A DNA stretch of 64,000 nucleotides from Elusimicrobia bacterium RIFCSPLOWO2_02_FULL_39_32. Lineage in GTDB: Bacteria > Elusimicrobiota > Elusimicrobia > 2-02-FULL-39-32. How positions within the stretch are numbered: position 1 is the stretch's first letter; each line of letters opens with the position of its first letter. The notes under the pieces are model-generated. The model made no database searches. It saw only the letters and a list, made by a program, of their open reading frames with translations, and was not told where the DNA came from. Made by a program: the position numbers and the translations under genes. Location: positions 51,696 to 115,695 of the forward strand of contig MGUU01000010.1 of assembly GCA_001800135.1 (NCBI GenBank). Direction: 5' to 3'. This document shows positions 16,024-24,638 of this stretch, one piece after another.

Positions 16024-17345
16024 TTAAGAATTTTCCCGGAAAGAGATCAAAAAAAATATTTGAAGAAGAGCAAAAATATATTTCCCCGGGAATTCAGGGC
16101 ATAGCTCTTTATTCTAAAATCGCTTTAGCCAAAGGCAAGAATGCGATTTTAGAAGATGAGGACGGCAATCGCTATATTGATTTTGTTTCTGGCATTGGGG
16201 TGGGCAGTGTGGGACATTGTCATCCTCATTATGTAAAGTCTTTAAAAGCCCAAATCCAAAAAATTACCTATTCTTCTTTTACCACTAAAGTCAGAAAAGA
16301 TTTTTTAAAATTACTCTCTTCACTTTTGCCGGAAAGTTTAAACCGAATTCAGCTTTTTTCAGGAGGAGCAGAAGCAGTGGAAGCAGCCTTTAGGCTGGCA
16401 AAATCTATAACTAAAAAATTTGAGTTTGTCAGTTTTTGGGGAGGTTTTCATGGAAAAACAGGAGGAGTGCTGGGTCTTTTGGGAGATGAGTTTAAAAAAG
16501 ATTTAGGCCCTTTTATGCCGGGTCTTTATCAGGCGTCATACGCTTACTGCTATCGTTGTCCTTTAAAATTAAAATATCCAGAGTGCGGTTTAGCTTGTGT
16601 AGAGGTTTTAAGAAAAGTGATTAAACTCCAAAGCCAACAGCAAATTGCGGCGATTATTGCTGAGCCGGTTCAGGGCACTGCAGGGAATGTTGTTCCCCCT
16701 CCTGAATTTTTGCCTGCAGTTCAGGCAGTAGCAAAAGAATTTAACGCTCTTTTTATTTCAGATGAAATGCAGACTGGTTTTGGCAGAACAGGAAGCATGT
16801 GGGGTTTTGAGGCAGATCATCTTTCTCCGGATATTTTAACTCTTGGCAAAGGGATTGGCGGTGGTTTTCCTTTAAGCGCTGTGGCTTCTTCTTTTAAGAA
16901 CTGTTCTTCAAAACCTTTTTCTAACCCCTCTGGAAGTTCTTCCAGTTATGGAGGCAATCCCTTGGCAGCAAGCGCTGGACTTGCCTCTTTAGAGATTATC
17001 CTTAAAGAGAATTGTGCGCAAAACTCACAAGAATTAGGAGAGCTTTTGCTTCGTCGTCTTAAAAATTTTCAGGAAAAATTTGAATTCGTTGGAGATGTAA
17101 GAGGGCGGGGGCTCATGATGGGCATAGAGTTTGTTAAAAGTAAAAAAACCAAAGAGCCTTTAAGTAAAGAGGTATGTCTTAAAATATTTCAGGAGTGTTT
17201 AAAAAGAGGTCTCCTTTCCATGTCTTATACCTATACTTTTCGTCTAATCCCCCCCTTAACCATTCTTAAAAAAGAGGCTTTAGAGGCTTTTGATATTTTA
17301 GAAGAGACTTTTACCGCGCTTTCTAAAAAAGGAAATTATAAATAG
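16020..17345 (+). CDS. Class III PLP-dependent aminotransferase
   Basis: This 441-residue aminotransferase has the class III hallmarks: GGAEAVEAAFRLAK, GGFHGKTGG, EPVQGTAGNVVPPPEFL, ISDEMQTGFGRTG and LTLGKGIGGGFPLSAV, in which Lys277 is the PLP lysine. The family includes 4-aminobutyrate, acetylornithine and sugar or cyclitol aminotransferases. An insertion with CYRCPLKLKYPECGLAC carries four cysteines (about residues 175-195), also seen in some 4-aminobutyrate-type members. The immediate next gene is a Gfo/Idh/MocA dehydrogenase. An oxidise-then-aminate pair acting on a cyclitol or sugar is suggested by order, not shown by sequence. Confidence 0.88.
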   Translation: MIKNFPGKRSKKIFEEEQKYISPGIQGIALYSKIALAKGKNAILEDEDGNRYIDFVSGIGVGSVGHCHPHYVKSLKAQIQKITYSSFTTKVRKDFLKLLSSLLPESLNRIQLFSGGAEAVEAAFRLAKSITKKFEFVSFWGGFHGKTGGVLGLLGDEFKKDLGPFMPGLYQASYAYCYRCPLKLKYPECGLACVEVLRKVIKLQSQQQIAAIIAEPVQGTAGNVVPPPEFLPAVQAVAKEFNALFISDEMQTGFGRTGSMWGFEADHLSPDILTLGKGIGGGFPLSAVASSFKNCSSKPFSNPSGSSSSYGGNPLAASAGLASLEIILKENCAQNSQELGELLLRRLKNFQEKFEFVGDVRGRGLMMGIEFVKSKKTKEPLSKEVCLKIFQECLKRGLLSMSYTYTFRLIPPLTILKKEALEAFDILEETFTALSKKGNYK

Positions 17346-17353
17346 TTCAGCAC

Positions 17354-18370
17354 ATGTATAAAGGGGCTATGGTCGGGTTAGGACAAGTCGCGCTCCATGG
17401 CCATTTGCCTGCCTGGAAAGAAAACAAAGATTTTCAAATTGTTGCTGGCATAGATTCGTCCACTAAACAACTGGAAGAATTTAAAAAAAAGTTTCCTCAA
17501 GCAGAAATTTATCCCACCTTTGAAGCTTGCAAAAAATTAGAACTAGACTTTGTGGATATTTCAGTTCCCCCATATCTGCACTATCCTTTTATACAACAAG
17601 CCTTAGATCAAGGGCTAAATGTGCTCTGTGAAAAACCTTTGTGCCTGAGTGAAAGCGAGTTTAAATGTTTAGAGGAAAAAGCAGCTTTAAAATCAAAAGT
17701 TCTTTTTACTGTGCATAATTGGAAATTTTCTTTGCTTTGCAAAAAAATATCAGAATTGCTTAATCAAAAAGTCCTTGGAGAGATACGTTACTGCGCTTGG
17801 TATGTTTTAAGAAATGGACCTTCAGCAACTGCGGATCCAAACAACTGGCGTTTAGACCCTAACAAGTCTGGAGGCGGGATATTGCTAGATCATGGTTGGC
17901 ATGCGTTGTATCTTATCTTAGGTTGGTTAAATAAAAAACCTAAAAAGTTGGAAGCGGTTTTAGAAAATCGTCAATATGAAAATTTGCCTGTGGAAGATAC
18001 CGCTAAAGTTTTAATTGAATTTGAGAATGGCGATGAAGGCGTTGGACCTAAAGCTGAGATTTTTCTTACATGGGCATCCAGACTGCGCAAAAACCAAGGT
18101 GTGATTGAAGGAAGTGAAGGCGTCCTTTATATTGAAGATCAATGCTTACGTTTGGAAAAAAAAGGGATTCAAGAATCTTTTAGTTTTCAGTCCCCTCTTT
18201 CTTTGGGTTCTTTTCATCCTGATTGGTTTAAAGATGTAATAACGGAATTTTATTTTGAACTTCAAAATAAGGAACAAAGAGGTGAAAATTTAAAAATGGC
18301 AAAGAGTTGTCTTCATTTGTTTGAATGCGCCAAAGAATCGAACCAAAAAAAATCCTCTATTCTTTTATAA
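17354..18370 (+). CDS. Gfo/Idh/MocA-family oxidoreductase
   Basis: This is a 338-residue NAD(P)-dependent dehydrogenase. The N-terminal Rossmann part is MVGLGQVALHGHLPAW; the family signature EKPL contains Lys94 (C-E-K-P at 92-95); GGGILLDHGWHAL fits the substrate-side His/Asp motif. The family contains inositol 2-dehydrogenase and several sugar dehydrogenases. Two genes downstream lies myo-inositol-1-phosphate synthase, and a class III aminotransferase lies 8 nt upstream, so oxidation of an inositol or inositol-phosphate ring is a reasonable hypothesis. The exact substrate and cofactor cannot be read. Confidence 0.88.
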   Translation: MYKGAMVGLGQVALHGHLPAWKENKDFQIVAGIDSSTKQLEEFKKKFPQAEIYPTFEACKKLELDFVDISVPPYLHYPFIQQALDQGLNVLCEKPLCLSESEFKCLEEKAALKSKVLFTVHNWKFSLLCKKISELLNQKVLGEIRYCAWYVLRNGPSATADPNNWRLDPNKSGGGILLDHGWHALYLILGWLNKKPKKLEAVLENRQYENLPVEDTAKVLIEFENGDEGVGPKAEIFLTWASRLRKNQGVIEGSEGVLYIEDQCLRLEKKGIQESFSFQSPLSLGSFHPDWFKDVITEFYFELQNKEQRGENLKMAKSCLHLFECAKESNQKKSSILL

Positions 18371-18374
18371 TTCC

Positions 18375-19622
18375 ATGCCAAAAATTTTGATAGTTTTAGA
18401 CCAGGAGCAAAATCAAGAACTAGAGAACTTAAAAATTTTGGGACTTTCCTTTTGGGATAGAATTGAAAAACCAGCAAGAAAACATGGTGTAGAGAATATT
18501 TTTTGGAATAAAAATTCTCTAATAGAATCCTTTAGAGAGCAAGGAAATCAGCAAAGCATTAGTAGGGTGGATTTGTTAGAGAACAAAAATTGTCAAACCA
18601 TTCTTAAAATAGATTTTTTAGAACAACTGGATCATGAAGGCATCATCATACTTTATCCAAATATTCTTTTTTCAGAACCTGCTTGGGAAATTTTAGCCAA
18701 GCATCAATGTGAGCCGGAAACTTTTTATGTTTTTGAAGATTGTGACAGTTGTTTTTTGATTCGCAGCAACAATAAAGTTTTTTTAGAGAAACTTTTTAAG
18801 GAAAAGTTGAATTTTAGTTCAGTCTTGCAGAAGTTAAAAGAAAAGTTAATTTTCAAAACTTTGCCTATGACAAAAAAAGAAAGGATTTATTGTAGAAGTA
18901 AGGAGGAACTTCCTCAGGTAGAAAGTTGGCTGCTCCAAGGGCTGATTAAGGATACAGAGGGTTTTATGTCTAAACATTTTGAAAGAAAGATTTCTCTTTT
19001 TTTTAGCAGGCGGCTTTCAATGACCAGGGTAACCCCCAATAGCATGACTGTGATTAGCGCTCTCGTTGGGATTCTAGGCGCTTATTTTTTTATGTTTTCA
19101 GAGAAGTGGTATAATGTTTTTGGCGCTCTATTTTTTTGGCTTCATTCTGTTTTGGATGGCTGCGATGGAGAGCTTGCTCGTTTAAAATTTTTGGAATCCA
19201 GATTTGGAGGGATTTTAGATTTTTGGAGCGACAACCTGGTGCATGCGGCTATTTTTTCAGGCATCGCTTATGGCGCTTATAGAAGCCATGGACAGATTTT
19301 ATTTTTAGGATTAGGATTTTTAGCTGTTTTAGGTACTTTGTTTTCAGCTGGATTTGTTTTTTTAAGAACCATGCGGGAAAAGAAAGAAAAAGGGCCTTTT
19401 TTTACTTCAGTGGTTAAAGAAAATCCGGATCAAAATAAAAATTCAATAGCTAAGTTTGCTGATTTTCTGGCAAGAAGAGATTTTATCTATTTAGTGATTC
19501 TCTTTTCTTTTATGGGAAGAATAGAGTGGTTCTTATGGATGGGCGCTTTAGGCTCACCCATCTATTTTTTTCTTTTATTACTATTAGACCGTAAAAAAAT
19601 TTTTAGGGAGGACATAAAATGA
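18375..19622 (+). CDS. CDP-alcohol phosphotransferase with degenerate nucleotidyltransferase-like N-terminal domain
   Basis: I place the start at ATG 18375, 4 nt after the upstream stop, giving 415 residues; an upstream ATG (18321) would run 50 nt into the preceding gene. The CDP-alcohol motif DGx2ARx8Gx3Dx3D is complete: Asp264-Gly265...Ala268-Arg269...Gly278...Asp282...Asp286. Before it, KHFERKISLFFSRRL and TPNSMTVIS match the linker and first helix seen in bifunctional inositol-phosphate cytidylyltransferase/di-myo-inositol-phosphate-phosphate synthases. Residues 1-190 look like a decayed nucleotidyltransferase domain without the GxGxR/KP signature. About five membrane helices follow residue 225. 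It transfers a phospho-alcohol from a CDP-alcohol. With Ino1 next (ATGA overlap), phosphatidylinositol-phosphate- or DIP-type chemistry is likely. Confidence 0.85.
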   Translation: MPKILIVLDQEQNQELENLKILGLSFWDRIEKPARKHGVENIFWNKNSLIESFREQGNQQSISRVDLLENKNCQTILKIDFLEQLDHEGIIILYPNILFSEPAWEILAKHQCEPETFYVFEDCDSCFLIRSNNKVFLEKLFKEKLNFSSVLQKLKEKLIFKTLPMTKKERIYCRSKEELPQVESWLLQGLIKDTEGFMSKHFERKISLFFSRRLSMTRVTPNSMTVISALVGILGAYFFMFSEKWYNVFGALFFWLHSVLDGCDGELARLKFLESRFGGILDFWSDNLVHAAIFSGIAYGAYRSHGQILFLGLGFLAVLGTLFSAGFVFLRTMREKKEKGPFFTSVVKENPDQNKNSIAKFADFLARRDFIYLVILFSFMGRIEWFLWMGALGSPIYFFLLLLLDRKKIFREDIK

Positions 19623-20989
19623 GTCAGCAATCTTCGTATTATCCAGAACTAGCAAAAGAGATTGAAGCTCCTGAAGGACCACTGGGAGTTCTTTTGCCGG
19701 GTTTGGGAGCTGTGGCTACCACTTTTATTGCAGGTTCCTTATTGTTAAAAAAAGGTTTGGCTAAACCTTATGGTTCTTTAACCCAGATGCAAAGAATACG
19801 TTTAGGGAAAAGAACCAATCCAAAATTTCCTTTAATTAAAGATTTTGTTCCTTTGGCTAAATTAAAGGATTTTATTTTTGCAGGCTGGGATATTTATAAA
19901 GATAACTGTTATGAAACCGCCCTAAAAAGCGGAGTGCTGCCCCAAAATCAAATCGCTAAAATTAGTAAGGAGTTGGCAGGAATCCACCCCCTTTCAGCGG
20001 TTTTTGACAAAAAATATGTGCGCAACTTGGATGGCTCAAACATAAAAAAATTTAAAACAAAAATGGATGCTGCTCAAGAGCTGATCAAAGATATTGAAAA
20101 TTTTAAAAAGAAAAATAATTTAAAAAGAGCTGTGATGGTTTGGTGCGGCTCCACAGAAGTTTACATGACCCCACTTAAGGTGCATGAAACTTTAGAATCT
20201 TTTGAGCAGGGCTTGAAAAAAAATAGCCCTGAAATCGCTCCCTCTATGATTTATGCTTACGCTTCCCTCATGACTAAAACCCCTTATGCTAATGGAGCTC
20301 CCAATTTATGTTTGGATATCCCGGCGTTGACTGAACTTAGCAAAAAACAAAAAGTTCCAATTGCAGGCAAAGATTTTAAAACCGGACAGACCTTAATGAA
20401 AACTATTGTGGCGCCTGGACTAAAGGCAAGAATGCTGGGGTTAGACGGCTGGTTTTCCACTAATATTTTAGGCAATAGGGATGGAGAAGTTTTAGATGAC
20501 CCGGGCTCTTTTAAAAGTAAAGAGGTTAGCAAAGCCTCTGTATTAGACGCGATTTTAGAGCCGGAACTTTATCCTGAACTTTATAAAGAAATTTATCACA
20601 AAATTAGAATTGAATATTATCCGCCGCGCGGGGATGCTAAGGAAGGATGGGACAACATTGATATTTTTGGCTGGTGCGGGTTGCCCATGCAGATTAAAAT
20701 AAATTTTCTCTGCCGGGATTCTATTTTAGCCGCTCCTGTGGTTTTGGATTTAGTGCTATTTTTGGATTTAGCGCAAAGAGCTGGACTTTCCGGCATTCAG
20801 GAATGGCTCTCTTTTTATTTTAAATCTCCCATGTCCAGGCCGGACCTAAAACCAGAGCATGATCTATTTATCCAGCATTTGAAATTACAGAATACTTTAA
20901 GAATTTTAATGGGAGAAGAGGTTCTGGATCACTCTGGGTTAGACTACTATGAGTCTAAAGAGGCTGCCATCAAAGCAACAGGGAAGTAA
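19619..20989 (+). CDS. ino1: myo-Inositol-1-phosphate synthase
   Basis: This enzyme converts glucose 6-phosphate to inositol 1-phosphate (1L-myo-inositol 1-phosphate, also called inositol-3-phosphate) using NAD+. Supporting motifs in the 456-residue protein are the NAD-binding LLPGLGAVATTFIAG (near residue 25), SLTQMQRIRLGKR, VMVWCGSTEVY, NGAPN and the catalytic-core stretches GKDFKTGQT and GWFSTNILGNRDG with its Lys and Asn residues. The length suits bacterial members. It overlaps the CDP-alcohol phosphotransferase by 4 nt and ends the operon; a weak A/T hairpin follows. It fixes the theme of the cluster: inositol phosphate is a product here, whether for an inositol lipid, a soluble di-inositol-phosphate-type compound or an aminated derivative. 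Confidence 0.92.
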   Translation: MSQQSSYYPELAKEIEAPEGPLGVLLPGLGAVATTFIAGSLLLKKGLAKPYGSLTQMQRIRLGKRTNPKFPLIKDFVPLAKLKDFIFAGWDIYKDNCYETALKSGVLPQNQIAKISKELAGIHPLSAVFDKKYVRNLDGSNIKKFKTKMDAAQELIKDIENFKKKNNLKRAVMVWCGSTEVYMTPLKVHETLESFEQGLKKNSPEIAPSMIYAYASLMTKTPYANGAPNLCLDIPALTELSKKQKVPIAGKDFKTGQTLMKTIVAPGLKARMLGLDGWFSTNILGNRDGEVLDDPGSFKSKEVSKASVLDAILEPELYPELYKEIYHKIRIEYYPPRGDAKEGWDNIDIFGWCGLPMQIKINFLCRDSILAAPVVLDLVLFLDLAQRAGLSGIQEWLSFYFKSPMSRPDLKPEHDLFIQHLKLQNTLRILMGEEVLDHSGLDYYESKEAAIKATGK

Positions 20990-20990
20990 C

Positions 20991-21010
20991 CTAAACAATT
21001 TAGTTATTTT
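20991..21010 (+). terminator. Weak hairpin after ino1
   Basis: CTAAA (20991-20995) and TTTAG (20999-21003) with a 3-nt loop, followed by TTATTTTT. The stem is short and A/T only, so this is at best a weak terminator in the 61-nt gap between convergent genes. Confidence 0.25.
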
Positions 21011-21050
21011 TAGAAGCGGGATCAAATTAAATTTGGGAGATGTAAAGGAC

Positions 21051-21728
21051 TTATTTTAAAAGATTAAAGAATTCATCCTCATATTCTTTAAAAAGACCAA
21101 AATCCTGCAGTTTTTTTCCCAGCATAGAAATATAAAGATGGTTTTTCTTTGCTTTTCCAAAGAGTTGTTCAATCATTTTTCTTTTATTTTTTAAGCTTTC
21201 TTCCGCGCTTTCAAAAAATCCGTGCTCATCTAACTCTTTAATATTTACCCCAAAAGAAGCTATGCATTCATCCATGATAAATTTCATTAAGGCAATTTGC
21301 CATGTTTCATCCGGGCCATGGATAATAGCGCTTTGGTTGAGTTCCTGATCCGCAATTCTTTTTTCAATTTCTTTAATTAAATTTTTTATGGAAGAGTGCT
21401 CAATCTGCACAGATTTACTCTCATTTTTAAAATGATATTCCAAACCTCTGGTAGAACCGCTATATTTTTCTGAAAGCCAGTTGCCTAAATCTTGCGCTTC
21501 TCTGCCAAAACCTTCAAACTTATTTTTAAAGAAGTCTGGGGTAATAATTTTAGGTTTTTCAGCTATCACCAGCCCGCGCCTTAAACGGCTTCGGTCCTTA
21601 AAACCTTTAACCTCGGAAAGATAAAAATAGAGAATTTTAGTCTCTCCAAAAGTGGATAAACGGTGCTTTGGGCTTTTTAGAATTTCTGTTTTTTCTAAAA
21701 TATTTTTTAAATGTTCAAATGGATCCAT
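21051..21728 (-). CDS. Conserved-looking cytoplasmic hypothetical protein
   Basis: I do not recognise this 225-residue protein. The start is ATG 21728 (MDPFEHL); an ATG further upstream at 21806 is rejected because its 26 extra codons are the tRNA-Arg gene read as protein. There is no signal peptide or membrane segment. The composition is charged and mostly helical, with the recognisable stretches DRSRLRRGLVIAEKP, AIIHGPDETWQIALMKFIMD and a Lys-rich C-terminal helix. It is convergent with ino1 and lies directly downstream of the tRNA on the same strand, so it may be transcribed with it. No function is proposed. Confidence 0.6.
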   Translation of the reverse strand: MDPFEHLKNILEKTEILKSPKHRLSTFGETKILYFYLSEVKGFKDRSRLRRGLVIAEKPKIITPDFFKNKFEGFGREAQDLGNWLSEKYSGSTRGLEYHFKNESKSVQIEHSSIKNLIKEIEKRIADQELNQSAIIHGPDETWQIALMKFIMDECIASFGVNIKELDEHGFFESAEESLKNKRKMIEQLFGKAKKNHLYISMLGKKLQDFGLFKEYEDEFFNLLK

Positions 21729-21743
21729 TGTTTTATAATAAAA

Positions 21744-21815
21744 TGCGCCCGCCGGGATTTGAACCCGGATTAAGAGCTTCGGAGGCTCTTGTGATATCCA
21801 TTTCACTACAGGCGC
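21744..21815 (-). tRNA. tRNA-Arg (anticodon CCG)
   Basis: On the minus strand a full cloverleaf is present. The acceptor stem GCGCCTG pairs with CGGGCGC (one T-G pair), the D-arm is GTGA...TCAC, and the anticodon stem AGAGC/GCTCT carries the loop CTCCGAA, giving anticodon CCG (Arg, CGG codons). The variable region has 4 nt and the T-arm is CCGGG-TTCAAAT-CCCGG. The discriminator is A and CCA is not encoded. It lies between alaS (upstream) and the hypothetical gene (downstream) on the same strand. Confidence 0.95.
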
Positions 21816-21905
21816 TTTAAATAATTTTAATTATCCTGACTCTTATTTTAAATTAATGTTTAGCCCAAATAATCTAGGCTAGTGAGGCGCGTGGAAAATA
21901 AGCAA

Positions 21906-24572
21906 TTAAACTTCCAATTTTTTAATTATCTCTGGAAGCTCTTCTAAAATTTTTGTGAACTGAGGGGAAGCTTTCCCCCCTCCTTCGGCAAATGTTTCCT
22001 TGCCTCCGGCATTGCCATTAATTTGTTTGGCAAATTCTTTTGCGATTGTTTTTGCAACTAAACCTTTTTTTGCGCAATCCTCGCTTACAGTCACTACAAA
22101 GGATATCTTATCATTGTTTGAGTTGGCGATTAAAACAATGCTGGTGCCTAATTTTTCCTTTAAGAGATCAGCTATTTCTCTTAAGATTTTTGAATTTTCA
22201 GCGCTGACTAGTTCTGCTATAACTTTTAGAGAGTTATCTTGAAAAAGAGGGTGGCTAAGGCTTTTAGATTTTTTAAGCAGTTCCAGCCACTCTTTAGTTT
22301 GACCCTTTCTTTTTAGGTTTTCAAATCCCTGTTCTAATTCACTCTGTTTTTGAATTATTTTTTCTAGTTTTTCAGGAATTTCATTTAAAGAACATTTTAA
22401 TTTTTGAATTACAGATTGAAGCATTGTTTCCTGGGATTGAACAAATTTTAATGCTTTTTCCCCTGCCAGAGCTTCAATTCTCCTTATATTAGAGCCCACA
22501 GAACTTTCAGAGGTAATCTTGAAAAATCCAATTTCTCCAGTAGCCATGCAATGGGTTCCCCCGCAAACTTCTGTGCTGGCATCTTCATATTTTACAACAA
22601 AGACCTTCTCCCCATATTTTTCCCCAAAGAACGCTAAAGCTCCTTCTTTTCTTGCTTCTTCTAAGGAACCCTCAGATCTTTTTCTCACAATGTTAGTTAG
22701 AATGTTTTTATTTACTTCCAGCTCAATTGCGCCGAGCTCTTCTTTAGTGAGCGCTTTTGGATAAGTAAAATCAAAACGTAGTTTTTCCCAAGAAACAAGA
22801 GAGCCTGCTTGTGTAACCTCGGCCCCTAAAATTTTTCTTAAAGCAGCATGTAAAAGGTGAGTTGCGGTATGGTGGCGCATGGTGCTCTGGCGCAAGGTTT
22901 CATTAACTTTAGCAAAAACTTCCTGATCTTTTTTTATGGTTCCCTTAATAACTTTAACTTGATGCGCAATCAGACCTTCAAAAGGCTTTTGCGTGTCTAA
23001 AATTTCTACAAGCGCGGAAGAATCTTTTGACCTTAACTCACCCCTATCTCCCACCTGTCCCCCGCTCTCCGCATAAAAAGGAGTTTCTTTTAATATGAGT
23101 TCACCTATTTCCATTTCATGAAGTTCAAGAGTTTCTTTATTTTCTATTAAGATCCCAAGGATTTTAGTTTCTAACTCTAATGTTTCATAACCTTTAAAAA
23201 TAGTTTTTCCTAATTTTTTTTCAAGGTTGGAATAGAGAGAGATGTCCTTTTCTCCAGAGCCTTTCCAGCCTTTGCGGGCAATGGCAACAGCTTGCTCCTT
23301 AGCTTTTTCATATTCTTTAGAGGAGTAGTTCAGTTCTCCTTGCCAATCTTTTACAATCTCTTTTTGGATTTCTTGATCTAAACCATAGGTATCATAAATG
23401 GTAAAGACTTTTTCTCCAGAAAGGGTGATGTTTCCTAATGGTGTTGGCATTTTTTGAACTTTTTTAATTTTTTTAATCTCTTCTTCTAAAACCTTGGTTC
23501 CAGTTTCAATGGTGGAAATAGAGTTTTCTTCTTCAGTTTTAATAATAGTTTGGATCGTCTCGCCCTTACTTTTAAGTTCCGGGTAAGCAGAACCCATGTC
23601 TTTTACAATCAGAGGAATAAGGGCATGGAGAAATGGCTCTTTTTTGCCATAGATCCAGCCCTGTCTTAAGGCTCTTCTTAGAAGACGGCGTAAAATATAG
23701 CCTCTTCCTTCATTAGAAGGCAGGATACCATCGCTAATTAAAAATGTAGATGCGCGAATATGATCCGCAATGATTCTATAACTTTTTTCACTTAGCAGTT
23801 TGTTATTGATGATAATGAAAATTTCATTTTTAAGTTTTTGAAATGAATCTATTTCAAAGGTTGACTTAAGATGATTCATAACCATGTTCAGTCTTTCTAA
23901 TCCCATGCCAGTGTCAATATTTTTTCTAGGCAAAGGGAGGAGTTTTCCATCCTCGGTTCGATTAAACTGAGTAAAGACTAAATTCCAAATTTCTAAATAA
24001 CGGTCGCAATCACAGCTGGTTCCTTTGCAGTCATGCCCTTGGCTAAAGCTTTCACCCTGGTCAAAAAGGATTTCAGAGCAGGGACCGCATGGGCCTGTGG
24101 GTCCCATGGTCCAGAAGTTAGTTTCTTCTCCCATCCGCACAATTTTTGAATCTGGCAGGAATTTTTTCCAAAGAAGATATGCTTCTTCATCTTCCTTATA
24201 TATAGAGGCATAGAGTCTGGCAGAATCAATCTCACAGATTTTGGTAATGAACTCCCATCCCCACCCAATCGCTTCTTTTTTAAAATAGTCCCCAAAGGAA
24301 AAATTACCCAGCATTTCAAAAAATGTGAGGTGGCGGCTGGTTAAACCCACTCGTTCAATATCTGAGGTTCTTAAACATCTTTGGCAGGAAACAGCTCTTT
24401 CCAGATTCCTTGAGCTTTGTCCCAAAAAATCTTTCTTAAACTGCACCATCCCTGCTGAGGTAAATAAAAGGGTAGGATCTCCTGTTGGGATAAGGGAATC
24501 GGAAGGGACAATGGTATGGCGCTGTTCTTTGAAGAAACTTAAGAAACTCGCTCTAATTTTGGCGCTAGACAT
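21906..24572 (-). CDS. alaS: Alanyl-tRNA synthetase
   Basis: This enzyme charges tRNA-Ala. The protein has 888 residues, the normal length. The class II aminoacylation domain begins near the N-terminus (RASFLSFF, VPSDSLIPTGDPTLLFTSAG with the FTSAGM motif). The editing domain has HHTATHLLH (about residues 565-572) and CGGTHC (about 668), the zinc-binding residues. The C-terminal C-Ala domain with the DHHA1-like stretch NGNAGGKETFAEGGG is intact. It is followed by the tRNA-Arg gene on the same strand. Upstream is the Ig-like gene of the GH57 module; the 66-nt gap could carry a promoter, but I do not see a clear one. Confidence 0.97.
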   Translation of the reverse strand: MSSAKIRASFLSFFKEQRHTIVPSDSLIPTGDPTLLFTSAGMVQFKKDFLGQSSRNLERAVSCQRCLRTSDIERVGLTSRHLTFFEMLGNFSFGDYFKKEAIGWGWEFITKICEIDSARLYASIYKEDEEAYLLWKKFLPDSKIVRMGEETNFWTMGPTGPCGPCSEILFDQGESFSQGHDCKGTSCDCDRYLEIWNLVFTQFNRTEDGKLLPLPRKNIDTGMGLERLNMVMNHLKSTFEIDSFQKLKNEIFIIINNKLLSEKSYRIIADHIRASTFLISDGILPSNEGRGYILRRLLRRALRQGWIYGKKEPFLHALIPLIVKDMGSAYPELKSKGETIQTIIKTEEENSISTIETGTKVLEEEIKKIKKVQKMPTPLGNITLSGEKVFTIYDTYGLDQEIQKEIVKDWQGELNYSSKEYEKAKEQAVAIARKGWKGSGEKDISLYSNLEKKLGKTIFKGYETLELETKILGILIENKETLELHEMEIGELILKETPFYAESGGQVGDRGELRSKDSSALVEILDTQKPFEGLIAHQVKVIKGTIKKDQEVFAKVNETLRQSTMRHHTATHLLHAALRKILGAEVTQAGSLVSWEKLRFDFTYPKALTKEELGAIELEVNKNILTNIVRKRSEGSLEEARKEGALAFFGEKYGEKVFVVKYEDASTEVCGGTHCMATGEIGFFKITSESSVGSNIRRIEALAGEKALKFVQSQETMLQSVIQKLKCSLNEIPEKLEKIIQKQSELEQGFENLKRKGQTKEWLELLKKSKSLSHPLFQDNSLKVIAELVSAENSKILREIADLLKEKLGTSIVLIANSNNDKISFVVTVSEDCAKKGLVAKTIAKEFAKQINGNAGGKETFAEGGGKASPQFTKILEELPEIIKKLEV

Positions 24573-24638
24573 CCTAAATTTAGATAATTCTTTCCCCTCA
24601 TCTTTTTTAAATTAAATTTTAGTAAAACAAAAAAACTA

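Noticed and set aside
18321..18374. Upstream ATG of the CDP-alcohol phosphotransferase
   Set aside because: It would overlap the previous gene by 50 nt and add a tail-like sequence; ATG 18375 lies 4 nt after the stop.
21729..21806. Upstream start (21806) of the hypothetical gene
   Set aside because: The extra codons are the tRNA-Arg gene.
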